Assembly (NCBI RefSeq): GCF_001507595.1
Contig: NZ_LQBQ01000001.1
Coordinates: forward strand, 62,001 to 126,000
From: Ruegeria marisrubri
GTDB taxonomy: Bacteria; Pseudomonadota; Alphaproteobacteria; Rhodobacterales; Rhodobacteraceae
Length of the DNA stretch: 64,000 bases
Direction of reading: 5' to 3'
Both the position numbers and the translations under genes were made by a program. Below, piece after piece: positions 16,668-25,394 of this stretch. Below the pieces are notes generated by a model, which was not told where the DNA came from, made no database searches, and saw nothing but the letters and a program-made list of their open reading frames with translations. Position 1 is the stretch's first letter. Each line of letters opens with the position of its first letter.

Positions 16668-17969
16668 ATGCCATTCGACAATGCCCATCTGCTTCGCCCC
16701 CGTATTGCAGTTATCGGAGGGGGCATCTCCGGCTTGTCCGCGGCCTGGGGACTGTCGCGTTTCAGTGACGTTACATTGTATGAATCAGAACCGCGTTTCG
16801 GGGGCCATGCACGCACGGTGACAGCGGGGCTGCGCGGGGATCAACCCGTCGATACTGGATTCATCGTATTCAACTACGCCACATATCCACTTCTGACGCG
16901 GCTCTTTGCCGATCTGGATGTGCCCGTCCAGAAGAGCGACATGAGTTTCGGTGTAACCGTCGAAAACGGTCGTCTCGAATATGCGCTGACCTCGCTTCGA
17001 GCGTTGTTTGCCCAGAAACGCAACGCGGCCGATCCACGATTTTGGTCCATGCTGCGAGACATCGGGCGTTTCAATGCTCGGGCAGAGGCCGTGGCCACGT
17101 CGGACGATATGAACATTTCGGAGCTCATCTCCCGTCTGCGGCTTGGGAGTTGGTTCGGCCGCTATTACTTGCAACCCCTCTGCGGTGCGATCTGGTCCAC
17201 GCCCGCCGAGCGCATCGGCGTTTTCCCGGCCCGAACCCTGATCCGGTTCCTGCGCAACCACGCCTTGATGGGTGTTTATGGTCAGCATCAGTGGTGGACG
17301 GTAGCCGGCGGCTCGGTCAGCTACGTCAACCGGCTGGTCAGAGCACTCGAAGACCGCCGGGTTACGCTGCGCGCCGGCACCCCGGTGGGCGCCGTGCAGC
17401 GAGAGGCGGGTCGAGTACGCATAAAAGCGGCAGGCGGCCCCGAGGAAGTATTCGATCATGTGGTTTTCGCGACCCACCCCGATCAGGCTTTGCGCATGAT
17501 TGCGACGCCTACCGAGAAAGAGCAGCGTTACCTTTCTGCGATCCAATTCCAGGATAACCATGCCTATCTGCATCGCGACCCGCGCCAGATGCCGGTGAGG
17601 CGGAGCTGCTGGTCATCGTGGGTTTACCAAAAGGATCATGGGCACGAGAACAGTGGGATCGGCGTGACCTATTGGATGAACCGCCTTCAGAACATTCCCG
17701 AAGACGACCCACTTTTCCTGACACTCAATCCCGCGAAATCGATAGCCGAAGAGGCCATCTATGATCAGACAGTGTTCAGGCACCCTGTCTTTGACCGCGA
17801 CGCATTGCGGGCGCAGCAAGAAATTGCGGCGTTGCAAGGGAACAGGAATACCTGGTTCACCGGCGCCTGGACACGGCACGGGTTTCACGAAGATGGCATC
17901 GCTTCGGCCGCGAGCGTGACGGACATGCTTGCCGAAATGCATTCGCGCGGCATCGAGGCGGCGGCATGA
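16668..17969 (+). CDS. NAD/FAD-dependent oxidoreductase (COG2907-like amine-oxidase fold)
   Basis: Flavoprotein with an N-terminal Rossmann FAD motif GGGISG at residues 17-22 and an EPRFGGHART segment typical of amine-oxidase/desaturase-like enzymes; 433 residues. The chosen ATG follows CAGGAG. In Rhodobacter, genes of this kind are sigma-E targets involved in lipid modification during singlet-oxygen stress, including furan or cyclopropane fatty acids; the reaction here is inferred from that context. First gene of a five-gene operon; its stop overlaps the next start as ATGA. Confidence 0.88.
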   Translation: MPFDNAHLLRPRIAVIGGGISGLSAAWGLSRFSDVTLYESEPRFGGHARTVTAGLRGDQPVDTGFIVFNYATYPLLTRLFADLDVPVQKSDMSFGVTVENGRLEYALTSLRALFAQKRNAADPRFWSMLRDIGRFNARAEAVATSDDMNISELISRLRLGSWFGRYYLQPLCGAIWSTPAERIGVFPARTLIRFLRNHALMGVYGQHQWWTVAGGSVSYVNRLVRALEDRRVTLRAGTPVGAVQREAGRVRIKAAGGPEEVFDHVVFATHPDQALRMIATPTEKEQRYLSAIQFQDNHAYLHRDPRQMPVRRSCWSSWVYQKDHGHENSGIGVTYWMNRLQNIPEDDPLFLTLNPAKSIAEEAIYDQTVFRHPVFDRDALRAQQEIAALQGNRNTWFTGAWTRHGFHEDGIASAASVTDMLAEMHSRGIEAAA

Positions 17970-18763
17970 GCATGCGGCCAAAGCACCTGAAAGGGCGCAC
18001 CACCCATGCTCGGCGTGGCGCGCTGACACACAGCTTCGCCTATGCCGTCGATTACGTTCTGGTCGATCCCGATGCCGACACTGGTCCATTTCTGTTCTCG
18101 CGAAACAGGTTCAACCTTGCGTCGGTATGTGACCGGGACCATGGGGGGAGGCCCGGCCGGGGCTGCGGGAGCGATTGGGCGCGGCGGGTGCTGGACGCGC
18201 ATGGTCTTGACCAAACCGGGGACAGCCGGCTTTTGCTTCTGACGCAACCTCGCTTTGCCGGTTTCGTATTCAACCCGGTCAGTTTCTGGCTGCGGTTCGA
18301 GCAAGATGTGCTGGTCGCAGTGATTGCCGAAGTGAACAACACCTTTGGCGACAGACATTCCTATCTTTGCCACCTGCCCGGGTTCGCCCCCATCCACGCG
18401 ACCGATACGATCAAGGCGCGAAAGATTTTCCACGTATCGCCCTTTCAGGACATCGCGGGGAGCTACGAGTTCAACTTCAACATATCGCCGGACAAGATTG
18501 CGATCCGCATCGGGCACATAAACGGAACGGAAGGGCTGGTCGCCACGTTGTCCGGTCGTCTGGTGTCGCTGTCCAACACGTCATTGCTCGGCGCGGCGTT
18601 GCTCCGGCCATTCGGCCCGTTGCGCACCGTCGCGCTGATCTATTGGAATGCGCTTCGCCTGAAGTTGAAGGGCGCTTTCTACAGATCCAGACCCGCTCCT
18701 CCAGCCGAAGAGATCACCCGGGCGCTGTGCGACGACTCTGAAAACGGTCAGGCACATGTCTGA
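17966..18763 (+). CDS. DUF1365-family protein
   Basis: A 265-residue DUF1365 protein: HSFAYAVDYVLVD near the start, RFAGFVFNPVSFW in the middle and KIFHVSPFQDIAGSYEF later are characteristic. Biochemical role unknown; the family travels with COG2907 oxidoreductases and cyclopropane-synthase-like methyltransferases in sigma-E regulons. It overlaps the previous gene by ATGA and the next by 8 bases. A second ATG two codons in could also be the start. Confidence 0.88.
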   Translation: MSMRPKHLKGRTTHARRGALTHSFAYAVDYVLVDPDADTGPFLFSRNRFNLASVCDRDHGGRPGRGCGSDWARRVLDAHGLDQTGDSRLLLLTQPRFAGFVFNPVSFWLRFEQDVLVAVIAEVNNTFGDRHSYLCHLPGFAPIHATDTIKARKIFHVSPFQDIAGSYEFNFNISPDKIAIRIGHINGTEGLVATLSGRLVSLSNTSLLGAALLRPFGPLRTVALIYWNALRLKLKGAFYRSRPAPPAEEITRALCDDSENGQAHV

Positions 18764-19997
18764 AGCTGGGACAATGCCGCTGACGCCGGATAGGACCGGC
18801 TTGCGGGTGGCGACGATGGCCGGATTTCTCGCCTGCGCCGGGGTGCCTCTGTACATCCATTTGCCCCGTTTCCTGGTCGAGGCGGGACTGTCCCTTTCAG
18901 CTGCCGGGGCGTTGCTTCTGGGGTTGCGGATGCTGGATTTCGTGCAGGATCCGCTGTTGGGTGTCTGGGCCGATCGGGCGGGCCCGTCTTACCGCCCGCG
19001 AATGGCTGCGCTGGCCCTGCTTGGGCTTGGGGCGGGCTTTGCCATCGTTTTTGTCTTGCAGCCTGGCGTTCTGGGCCTGTCGCTTGGGCTTGTTCTTCTA
19101 CTCTCGGCCTACAGCCTGGGCACCATCCTGTTCTATGCTCAAGGCGTTGCAGTCGCAGGCGGTGCCGGGGACGTCGGTCATTTTCGACTTGCAGGCTGGC
19201 GCGAGACCGGTGCGGTCGTCGGCATCATTTTTGCCGCGATGCTCCCTTCGCTGGTGGCGTCTGCTCACGGTTCCTCCGCAGGCTACGCGGCCCTTGGTAT
19301 CGGTATGGTGTTGGCCGCGCCGCTGGTCTGGCGGATCAGCGCGCCGATCTGGTCGGTGCCAAGTTCGGTCACCTCGGGCTTTTCGTTGCGGGCCTTTCGT
19401 AATGCCGGAGCGGCACGGCTTTTGCTGATCGGATTGTTCAATGCGATGCCTGTCGCTGTCACCTCTACCTTGTTCCTGTTCTATGTCGAGGATTGGTTGG
19501 GTGCGGCCGATTTCGCCGGAGCTTTGCTGTTGGCATTTTTCCTCGCGGCGGGTTTGGCAATACCGGCTTGGGCTGGCTTGGCTGCGCGCTACGGGGCGCG
19601 GCAGGTGTTGCTGCCTGCCATGCTGCTTGCAGTTTTCGCTTTCTCCTGGGCTGCCTTGTTGCCACAGGGGGCCGTTGTGCAATTCCTTGTCGTCACGGTG
19701 GTCTCTGGCGCAGCCCTCGGTGCCGATATGGCGATCTTGCCTGCACTTTTTGCCACAAGGTTGAAGCGCTCCGATCTGCCGTCCGCAGTGGGATTTGGCG
19801 CTTGGGCCTTCGTCTCGAAATCAGCATTGGCCTTGTCAGGCATTCTTGTTCTGCCGACGCTCGAAATTGCAGGATATGTCCCCGGCGGCGTCAACGATGC
19901 ACCTGCCCTCCGGACCCTCGCGGCGGCCTATGCGATTGTGCCGCTCTTTCTGAAACTGCCGGCGATCTGGATGGTTGCCCGCCTTGCAGACGACTGA
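18756..19997 (+). CDS. MFS transporter (COG2211-like)
   Basis: A 413-residue, mostly hydrophobic protein with about 12 membrane spans and the RMLDFVQDPLLGVWADR loop between spans 2 and 3 that marks the major facilitator superfamily. Substrate unknown; being within the sigma-E operon suggests a lipid-related or stress-related cargo. It overlaps the DUF1365 gene by 8 bases. Confidence 0.88.
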   Translation: MSEAGTMPLTPDRTGLRVATMAGFLACAGVPLYIHLPRFLVEAGLSLSAAGALLLGLRMLDFVQDPLLGVWADRAGPSYRPRMAALALLGLGAGFAIVFVLQPGVLGLSLGLVLLLSAYSLGTILFYAQGVAVAGGAGDVGHFRLAGWRETGAVVGIIFAAMLPSLVASAHGSSAGYAALGIGMVLAAPLVWRISAPIWSVPSSVTSGFSLRAFRNAGAARLLLIGLFNAMPVAVTSTLFLFYVEDWLGAADFAGALLLAFFLAAGLAIPAWAGLAARYGARQVLLPAMLLAVFAFSWAALLPQGAVVQFLVVTVVSGAALGADMAILPALFATRLKRSDLPSAVGFGAWAFVSKSALALSGILVLPTLEIAGYVPGGVNDAPALRTLAAAYAIVPLFLKLPAIWMVARLADD

Positions 19998-20001
19998 CCC
20001 C

Positions 20002-20556
20002 ATGACCTTGAAACTTCTGCTGTCACTTGCGCTTTCCGCTCTTTTTGCCCTGATGGCCCACCGTATGTTCTTGACCTTTGGTGCTCAGGTGCCCGCCGAC
20101 TACGCTGGCACTGCGCCGCCCTTTGATGCACGCCGGCACTTGTCCGGTGATCTCTTGTCGGAAGGTGTGATATTCGGACCGTCGGGACGGGTCACGTCGC
20201 GCTTTACCGCACGCATGACCGGTGTGTGGGGCAATTCCGGGGGTGTTTTGACCGAGGACTTCGTTTTTGCCTCGGGTGAGACCTTGCAGCGAGAATGGAC
20301 CATTACCCCCACGGGATCCGACCGGTTCACGGCAACAGCGCCGGATATAGAGGGGCAGGCGATTGACGAGATTTCCGGCGCGACGCTGCGAATGAAATAC
20401 AGGCTGCGCCTTGGCGAAGGGGCAGGGGGGCACGTCGTGAACGTAACCGACTGGATTTACCTGACGCAGGATGGAGTAATGATCAACCGGTCGGAAATGC
20501 GAAAGTTTGGCGTCAAGGTGGCCGAACTGGTCGCCACGATCCGGCCCGCGCGCTGA
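20002..20556 (+). CDS. DUF3833-type lipoprotein-like protein
   Basis: A 184-residue protein starting with a hydrophobic stretch (LKLLLSLALSALFALMAH) that is either a signal peptide or an anchor. The rest is a lipocalin-like beta-rich region (VWGNSGGVLTEDFVFASGE, DWIYLTQDGVMINRSEM) matching the DUF3833 family as I know it. Starts at an ATG 4 bases after the MFS stop. Probably acts in the periplasm or at the inner membrane. Function unknown; kept with the sigma-E lipid operon. Confidence 0.75.
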   Translation: MTLKLLLSLALSALFALMAHRMFLTFGAQVPADYAGTAPPFDARRHLSGDLLSEGVIFGPSGRVTSRFTARMTGVWGNSGGVLTEDFVFASGETLQREWTITPTGSDRFTATAPDIEGQAIDEISGATLRMKYRLRLGEGAGGHVVNVTDWIYLTQDGVMINRSEMRKFGVKVAELVATIRPAR

Positions 20557-20557
20557 G

Positions 20558-21286
20558 ATGTTCGCCCGGCGGACGTGGTGGATAGTTGGTGCGAGCGAAG
20601 GGCTCGGTGCGGCCTTGGCGCATTTGCTCGATGCAGAGGGCGCGCGCTTGTTGTTGTCGGCGCGAAATGAATCCAAACTTGCCGCGGTGGCGGATCGCCT
20701 GACCGATGCCCGTGCGCTGCCAATGGATGTCACCCGGGCGGACTCCGTCGCTGATGCGGCGCGCAACGTTGGGACTGTTGACGGGTTGATTTATTGCGTT
20801 GGCCTCTACGAACCGATGAGTGCCCGAGACTTTGCCCCCGAGGCCGCCGCAAATATGGCCGAGGCCAATTTTGTCGGCGCGCTACGGGTGCTGGGGCACG
20901 TATTGCCCGAAATGGTAAATCGTGGTTCGGGCCGGGTCATGCTGATCGGTTCGCTGGCGGGGTTTGTCGGTCTTCCCGGAGCAATCGGATACGGGGCCAG
21001 CAAGGCTGCTCTGATGCATCTTGCGGAAAACATGCGTGCGGACCTGAACGGTACCGGCGTCGTCGTCCAGCGCGCCAATCCAGGCTTCATCCGTACCCGC
21101 CTGACCGACAAGAACAACTTCCACATGCCGCAGATCATGTCGCCGGAAATAGCAGCTGGAAACGTGATCGCGGCGCTGAGGTCCGGCCGCTTCTCGACCA
21201 GTTTTCCAAAACCGTTTTCACTTGTTTTTGCGCTTGGGCGTCACCTGCCTTTGGCTCTGTTCCAGTGGTTGCTGCGGACAAAATAG
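20558..21286 (+). CDS. short-chain dehydrogenase/reductase
   Basis: A 242-residue SDR with cofactor motif GASEGLG at residues 11-17 and catalytic YGASK. Final gene of the sigma-E operon, starting 1 base after the previous stop. Start chosen at the ATG at 20558; an earlier frame opening lies inside the preceding gene. The substrate is unknown; a fatty-acyl or other lipid-derived carbonyl would fit its neighbours. Confidence 0.88.
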   Translation: MFARRTWWIVGASEGLGAALAHLLDAEGARLLLSARNESKLAAVADRLTDARALPMDVTRADSVADAARNVGTVDGLIYCVGLYEPMSARDFAPEAAANMAEANFVGALRVLGHVLPEMVNRGSGRVMLIGSLAGFVGLPGAIGYGASKAALMHLAENMRADLNGTGVVVQRANPGFIRTRLTDKNNFHMPQIMSPEIAAGNVIAALRSGRFSTSFPKPFSLVFALGRHLPLALFQWLLRTK

Positions 21287-21310
21287 GTTGCCGCATCCGC
21301 AGCTAGGCGA

Positions 21311-21760
21311 TCACAACACGTCCAGCGAGGTCTTGACGCGGTCCATGACAACGGAGGTCTTGAACCGGCTGATATTCGATTCATCAAAGAAATGCGCCTG
21401 AGTGAATTCCTCGTATTCCTTTATGTCCCGCACGGTCAGGATCAGCAGGAAATCTGATTCACCGGTCGTGTAGTAGCATTGCTGCACACATGGCGCGTCG
21501 CGCATCTTGCGCTTGAACGCGTCGAGATGTGCGCGGCTCTCGCGTTCGAGGAGCACTTCGACAATGATCGTCATCTCGCGGCCCAGCTTGCCCGGAGACA
21601 GAACCGCGATTTCACGCTCGATCACGCCTGTTTCCCGCAGCCTCTTCAAGCGTTTCTGCACGGCAGGAGGGGACAGGCCGACATCCTGGCTGATAGCCTC
21701 GGCCGTGAGGCGTGCGTTTGCCTGAATCAGTCGGAGGATCGCGATATCTTTTTCGTCCAT
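21311..21760 (-). CDS. Lrp/AsnC-family transcriptional regulator
   Basis: An Lrp-type regulator with an N-terminal helix-turn-helix (MDEKDIAILRLIQANARLT, then VGLSPPAVQKRLKRL) and a C-terminal RAM ligand domain containing YYTTGESDFLLIL. I start at the ATG at 21760, giving 149 residues; an in-frame ATG at 21805 is possible but neither has a clear ribosome site. Divergent from the M20-DpaL-M24-racemase operon, which it probably controls in response to an amino-acid-like substrate, much as AsnC/DoeX does in ectoine gene clusters. Confidence 0.85.
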   Translation of the reverse strand: MDEKDIAILRLIQANARLTAEAISQDVGLSPPAVQKRLKRLRETGVIEREIAVLSPGKLGREMTIIVEVLLERESRAHLDAFKRKMRDAPCVQQCYYTTGESDFLLILTVRDIKEYEEFTQAHFFDESNISRFKTSVVMDRVKTSLDVL

Positions 21761-21883
21761 GGTATGAAAATCATCCCGATCAAACTGGTTTGCAATGAAT
21801 TTCATCGTCAGCTGATGAGATTATTATGCGCCAAGTAGGAAAAAGGCCCGTAGTGTCGAACGCGAATTATCTTGGGGGAAGAG

Positions 21884-23029
21884 ATGAGCAATCTTCAGGA
21901 ACGGCTGACCGCGCTGCGCAGGGAGTTCCACCGCTTTCCCGAACTCGGATTCCAGGAAACCAGAACCAAGGCGGAGGTTGCGCGCCACTTGCGCGAACTG
22001 GGGCTCGAAGTCCACGAAGGCGTGGGCGTCGTAGGTGTCTTGCGCGCCGGTGAGGGCAATCGCGCCATCGGTCTGCGCGCAGACATGGATGCGCTTCCGA
22101 TCCGCGAAGCGTCTGAACACGACCATGCCTCGCAACATCCGGGCGTCATGCACGCCTGTGGGCACGACGGGCATATGACGATGTTGCTGGGCGCGGCCGA
22201 ACGGCTTGCCCAGGAGCAGGGTTTTGACGGCACGGTGGTCTTGCTGTTCCAGCCCAACGAAGAACACGGGCTTGGCGCGCAAGCAATGATCGACGAAGGC
22301 GTGTTGGAGCAGTTCCCGGTCGAGGAAGTCTATGCCATTCATAACCTGCCGGGCGCGCCGGTCGGTCAGATCTCCACCCGTTCCGGGGTCATCTGCAGCA
22401 GCGAGAGCCTGTTCGAGATCACCATTCAGGGCCGGGGCGGCCATTCCTCGATGCCCCAGGTGGGAGTGGATGCGATAACGGTGGGTGCGGAATTGGTTCT
22501 GGCGCTGCAAACCATCGTCTCCCGCAAGCTTGCGCCGGGGTCGGGCGCCGTGGTTTCCGTGACCGAATTCCTGACGGACGGTCAGCGGAACGTCCTGCCC
22601 GGCAGCGCCGTCATCAAGGGCGACGTACGCGCGCGGCGGCTTGAGGATCGCGCCCAGATCGAAGCCTTCATGCGCCGTATCGCGGCAGGGGTTGCCGCCT
22701 CTCATGGCGTGGAGGCCGATGTCAGCTTCAGGACAGAGTTCGTCGAGGCGATCAACGCCGTGGGGCCGACCGAGGCCGTGTACCGCGCTGCCGAAGCTGC
22801 GGGCTGCGAGGTCATCCGGGACCGCCCGCCCATGAGCTTCTCTGAGGATTTCGCTCATTTCTCGGCCGCCGTTCCCGGTTGCTTCCTGCTTCTGGGGAAT
22901 GGCAAGCAAGGCCCCCACGGCCAGCCGCTGCATTCGGCTGACTATGACTTCAACGATGCACTGCTGACCATCGGCGCCGAATTCTGGGTGCAGCTCGTGC
23001 GTGACCGGCTGCCCATTCGAAAGGACTGA
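21884..23029 (+). CDS. M20-family amidohydrolase (hippurate/N-acyl-amino-acid hydrolase type)
   Basis: A 381-residue M20D-type metallohydrolase that cleaves an N-acyl group from an amino acid. Metal-site motifs: GLRADMDALP, HACGHDGHMTM (Cys and His ligands) and PNEEHGLGA (Glu pair). The start at 21884 follows GGGGGAAGAG. It is the first of four tightly packed genes, 2 bases before a diaminopropionate ammonia-lyase; E. coli ygeX-ygeY is a precedent for pairing these two families. The acyl group and amine are not known. Confidence 0.85.
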   Translation: MSNLQERLTALRREFHRFPELGFQETRTKAEVARHLRELGLEVHEGVGVVGVLRAGEGNRAIGLRADMDALPIREASEHDHASQHPGVMHACGHDGHMTMLLGAAERLAQEQGFDGTVVLLFQPNEEHGLGAQAMIDEGVLEQFPVEEVYAIHNLPGAPVGQISTRSGVICSSESLFEITIQGRGGHSSMPQVGVDAITVGAELVLALQTIVSRKLAPGSGAVVSVTEFLTDGQRNVLPGSAVIKGDVRARRLEDRAQIEAFMRRIAAGVAASHGVEADVSFRTEFVEAINAVGPTEAVYRAAEAAGCEVIRDRPPMSFSEDFAHFSAAVPGCFLLLGNGKQGPHGQPLHSADYDFNDALLTIGAEFWVQLVRDRLPIRKD

Positions 23030-23031
23030 AA

Positions 23032-24225
23032 ATGCTGGATGTATTTACCTGCGGCGCGATCGGACACATCGCCGCAAATCCTTCCAAGGGCGAGGCCGCT
23101 TACCGGGTTCTGTCTCAGGTGGATTTCGACGACGCATGGGCGGAAATCACGTCGTGGGACGGCTATGTTCCCACTCCGCTCGTGGAATTGAGCGGGCTCG
23201 CAGCCAAGATCGGCGTGGATCGGATCGACTACAAGCACGAAGGGCCTCGTTTCGGGCTTGGCAGTTTCAAGGCGCTCGGCGGGTCCTATGCGGCGATGCG
23301 CGTTCTGCAACGGGAACTGGGCAAACGTCTGGGTTGCGACGTCCGATTGGAAGATATCCGCAACGGTGCCTATCGGGATGCCTGTGCCGGGATCACGCTG
23401 GTATCGGCGACCGATGGCAACCACGGCCGGTCGCTGGCCTGGGGCTGCCAGCGGTTTGGTGCCCCTTGCCGCATCTATATTCACGCCGAAGTCAGCGAAG
23501 GCCGCGCCGAAGCCATGCGTGCATTGGGTGCCGAGGTGGTCCGGATCGAGGGCGATTATGACGACTCGGTTCTGCTGGCCAAGCAGGAAGCCGAAAAGAA
23601 CGGCTGGTTCGTGGTCTCGGACACGTCATGGCCGGGCTATGTCGATCCGCCCCGCGATGTGATGGCGGGATACGGGGTCATGACCCGCGAAGCCTGTGAA
23701 GCGTTGGAAAGAGCGCCGACGCATGTCTTCCTGCAAGGCGGCGTCGGCGGGCTTGCGGCCTCGGTGGCTGCTGGCTTGCGACAGCACTACGGCGCGGACG
23801 CGCCGCGCGTCGTCATCGTCGAGCCCGAACTTGCAGCCTGCCTGTTCGAGAGTGCCCGCAACGGCAGGGCGACCAATGTTGCCATTGCAGAGGAAACCAT
23901 CATGGCGGGCTTGTCCTGCGGTGAGCCTTCGGGGCTGGCCTGGGACATCCTCGCCGAAGAGGCATCGGATTTCCTGACCATCCCGGACAGCATCGTCGCC
24001 CCTACGGTCCGCCTGCTGGCCAATGCTGATTACGGCGATCCGCCGGTCGAGGCCGGGGAAAGCGCCGTGGCTGGGCTTGCCGCGCTGATCGCAGCCCGTA
24101 GGAACCCTGAGCTTTCCGCGCGTCTCGGGCTGGACCACAGCTCGCGCGTATTGCTTATCGGATCCGAAGGCGTGACGGATCCCGAGATTTTTTCTGCCAT
24201 CATGAAAGGGGCCGACCGTGTCTGA
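23032..24225 (+). CDS. dpaL: diaminopropionate ammonia-lyase
   Basis: PLP enzyme that converts 2,3-diaminopropionate to pyruvate and two ammonia. In the 397-residue protein the PLP lysine is K80 in RFGLGSFKALGG, a match to the DpaL/YgeX signature rather than to threonine dehydratase. The substrate loop SATDGNHGRS and the glycine-rich phosphate loop QGGVGGLAAS follow. Translated together with both neighbours (2-base gap, then 8-base overlap). The name is based on family similarity; activity on another diamino acid cannot be excluded. Confidence 0.88.
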   Translation: MLDVFTCGAIGHIAANPSKGEAAYRVLSQVDFDDAWAEITSWDGYVPTPLVELSGLAAKIGVDRIDYKHEGPRFGLGSFKALGGSYAAMRVLQRELGKRLGCDVRLEDIRNGAYRDACAGITLVSATDGNHGRSLAWGCQRFGAPCRIYIHAEVSEGRAEAMRALGAEVVRIEGDYDDSVLLAKQEAEKNGWFVVSDTSWPGYVDPPRDVMAGYGVMTREACEALERAPTHVFLQGGVGGLAASVAAGLRQHYGADAPRVVIVEPELAACLFESARNGRATNVAIAEETIMAGLSCGEPSGLAWDILAEEASDFLTIPDSIVAPTVRLLANADYGDPPVEAGESAVAGLAALIAARRNPELSARLGLDHSSRVLLIGSEGVTDPEIFSAIMKGADRV

Positions 24226-25384
24226 GACGCCCGAGCGCGGTTTTCCCGAGGCCGAGTTCGCTGCCCGGACCCGGCGGGCTCAGTCATTGATGGCAGACCG
24301 ACAATTGTCGGGGCTGTTGCTGATGACTGAGCCGGAGGTGCGCTATTTTTCCGGTTTCCACACGCTTTTCTGGCAAAGCCCGACACGGCCTTGGTTCCTG
24401 TTCGTTCCCGCCGAGGGCAAACCCGTCGCCGTGATCCCCGAGATCGGGGCAGCCTTGATGCGGCGCACATGGATCGACGACATCCGGACCTGGAGCGCGC
24501 CGGCCCCAGCGGATGACGGTCTGTCCCTGCTGACCGAGCTTTTGTCGTCACTGGCGGCACGCGGCGACACGATCGGAGTCATGAAGGGGCATGAGACTTC
24601 GCTGCGAATGCCACTGGGCGACTACGAGCGGCTGATGGCGGGATTACCCGGGTTGAAGGTGGCGGATGCAACGGGCCTGATCCGCAGTCTGCGCATGGTC
24701 AAGTCCGAAGCTGAGATCGAAAAGCTTGCCCATATCTGCGCCATCGGTTCGCGTACATTTGCCCAAGTGCCGGCGATGGCACATGAGGGCCTGCCGCTCG
24801 AAGAGCTGTTCCGGGCCTTTCGGCGAGAAGCTTTGGCTCAGGGCGCGGATGACGTGCCCTACCTGGTCGGAGGGGCGGACCAAGGGGGCTATCACGACGT
24901 GATCTCCCCTCCCACGCGGCGGCCGTTGCAGGCGGGCGACATCCTCATGCTGGATACCGGGGCCAGCTGGGACGGCTACTTTTGCGACTTTGACCGCAAC
25001 TATGCCATTGGCCACGCCGACGACCTGTCGCGCCGCGCCTATGACGTTTTGTGGCGGGCAACCGAGGCCGGTGTTGCCGCCGCGCGGCCGGGGGCGACGT
25101 GCCGCGAGTTGTTTCAGGCGATGCGTTCAGTGATTGCCGAAATGGATGATCAAGGGGGTGATGTCGGCCGTCTGGGCCACGGGCTGGGCATGCAACTGAC
25201 CGAGTGGCCCTCGCATGCGGCGTTCGACGAAACGGTTCTCGAGCCGAACATGGTGCTGACCCTGGAGCCCTCGCTCGGCTATGGTGACGGTCGGATCATG
25301 GTGCATGAAGAAAACATCGTGGTGACCGAGAGCGGTGCCAGACTGCTTTCGACCCGTGCCGCCCCGGAACTGCCCGTGATCTGA
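24218..25384 (+). CDS. M24-family aminopeptidase-like hydrolase (Xaa-Pro peptidase / ectoine-hydrolase type)
   Basis: A 388-residue creatinase/M24-fold enzyme. Metal ligands are visible in LDTGASWDGYFCDFDRN (two Asp), HGLGMQLTEWPS (His), LEPSL (Glu) and HEENIV (Glu), so it should be catalytic. Starts with GTG after AAAGGGG and overlaps dpaL by 8 bases. Members of this fold open the ectoine ring (DoeA/EutD) or cut Xaa-Pro bonds; the operon context favours hydrolysis of a small cyclic or acylated diamino acid. Confidence 0.83.
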   Translation: MSETPERGFPEAEFAARTRRAQSLMADRQLSGLLLMTEPEVRYFSGFHTLFWQSPTRPWFLFVPAEGKPVAVIPEIGAALMRRTWIDDIRTWSAPAPADDGLSLLTELLSSLAARGDTIGVMKGHETSLRMPLGDYERLMAGLPGLKVADATGLIRSLRMVKSEAEIEKLAHICAIGSRTFAQVPAMAHEGLPLEELFRAFRREALAQGADDVPYLVGGADQGGYHDVISPPTRRPLQAGDILMLDTGASWDGYFCDFDRNYAIGHADDLSRRAYDVLWRATEAGVAAARPGATCRELFQAMRSVIAEMDDQGGDVGRLGHGLGMQLTEWPSHAAFDETVLEPNMVLTLEPSLGYGDGRIMVHEENIVVTESGARLLSTRAAPELPVI

Positions 25385-25394
25385 GGAGGGTTCG

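Noticed and set aside
16475-16816. Longer RpoE starting at 16816 or at the ATG at 16561
   Set aside because: The sigma-E-type promoter at 16567-16596 predicts a transcript starting near 16560, and ECF sigma factors of this group are about 180-190 residues.
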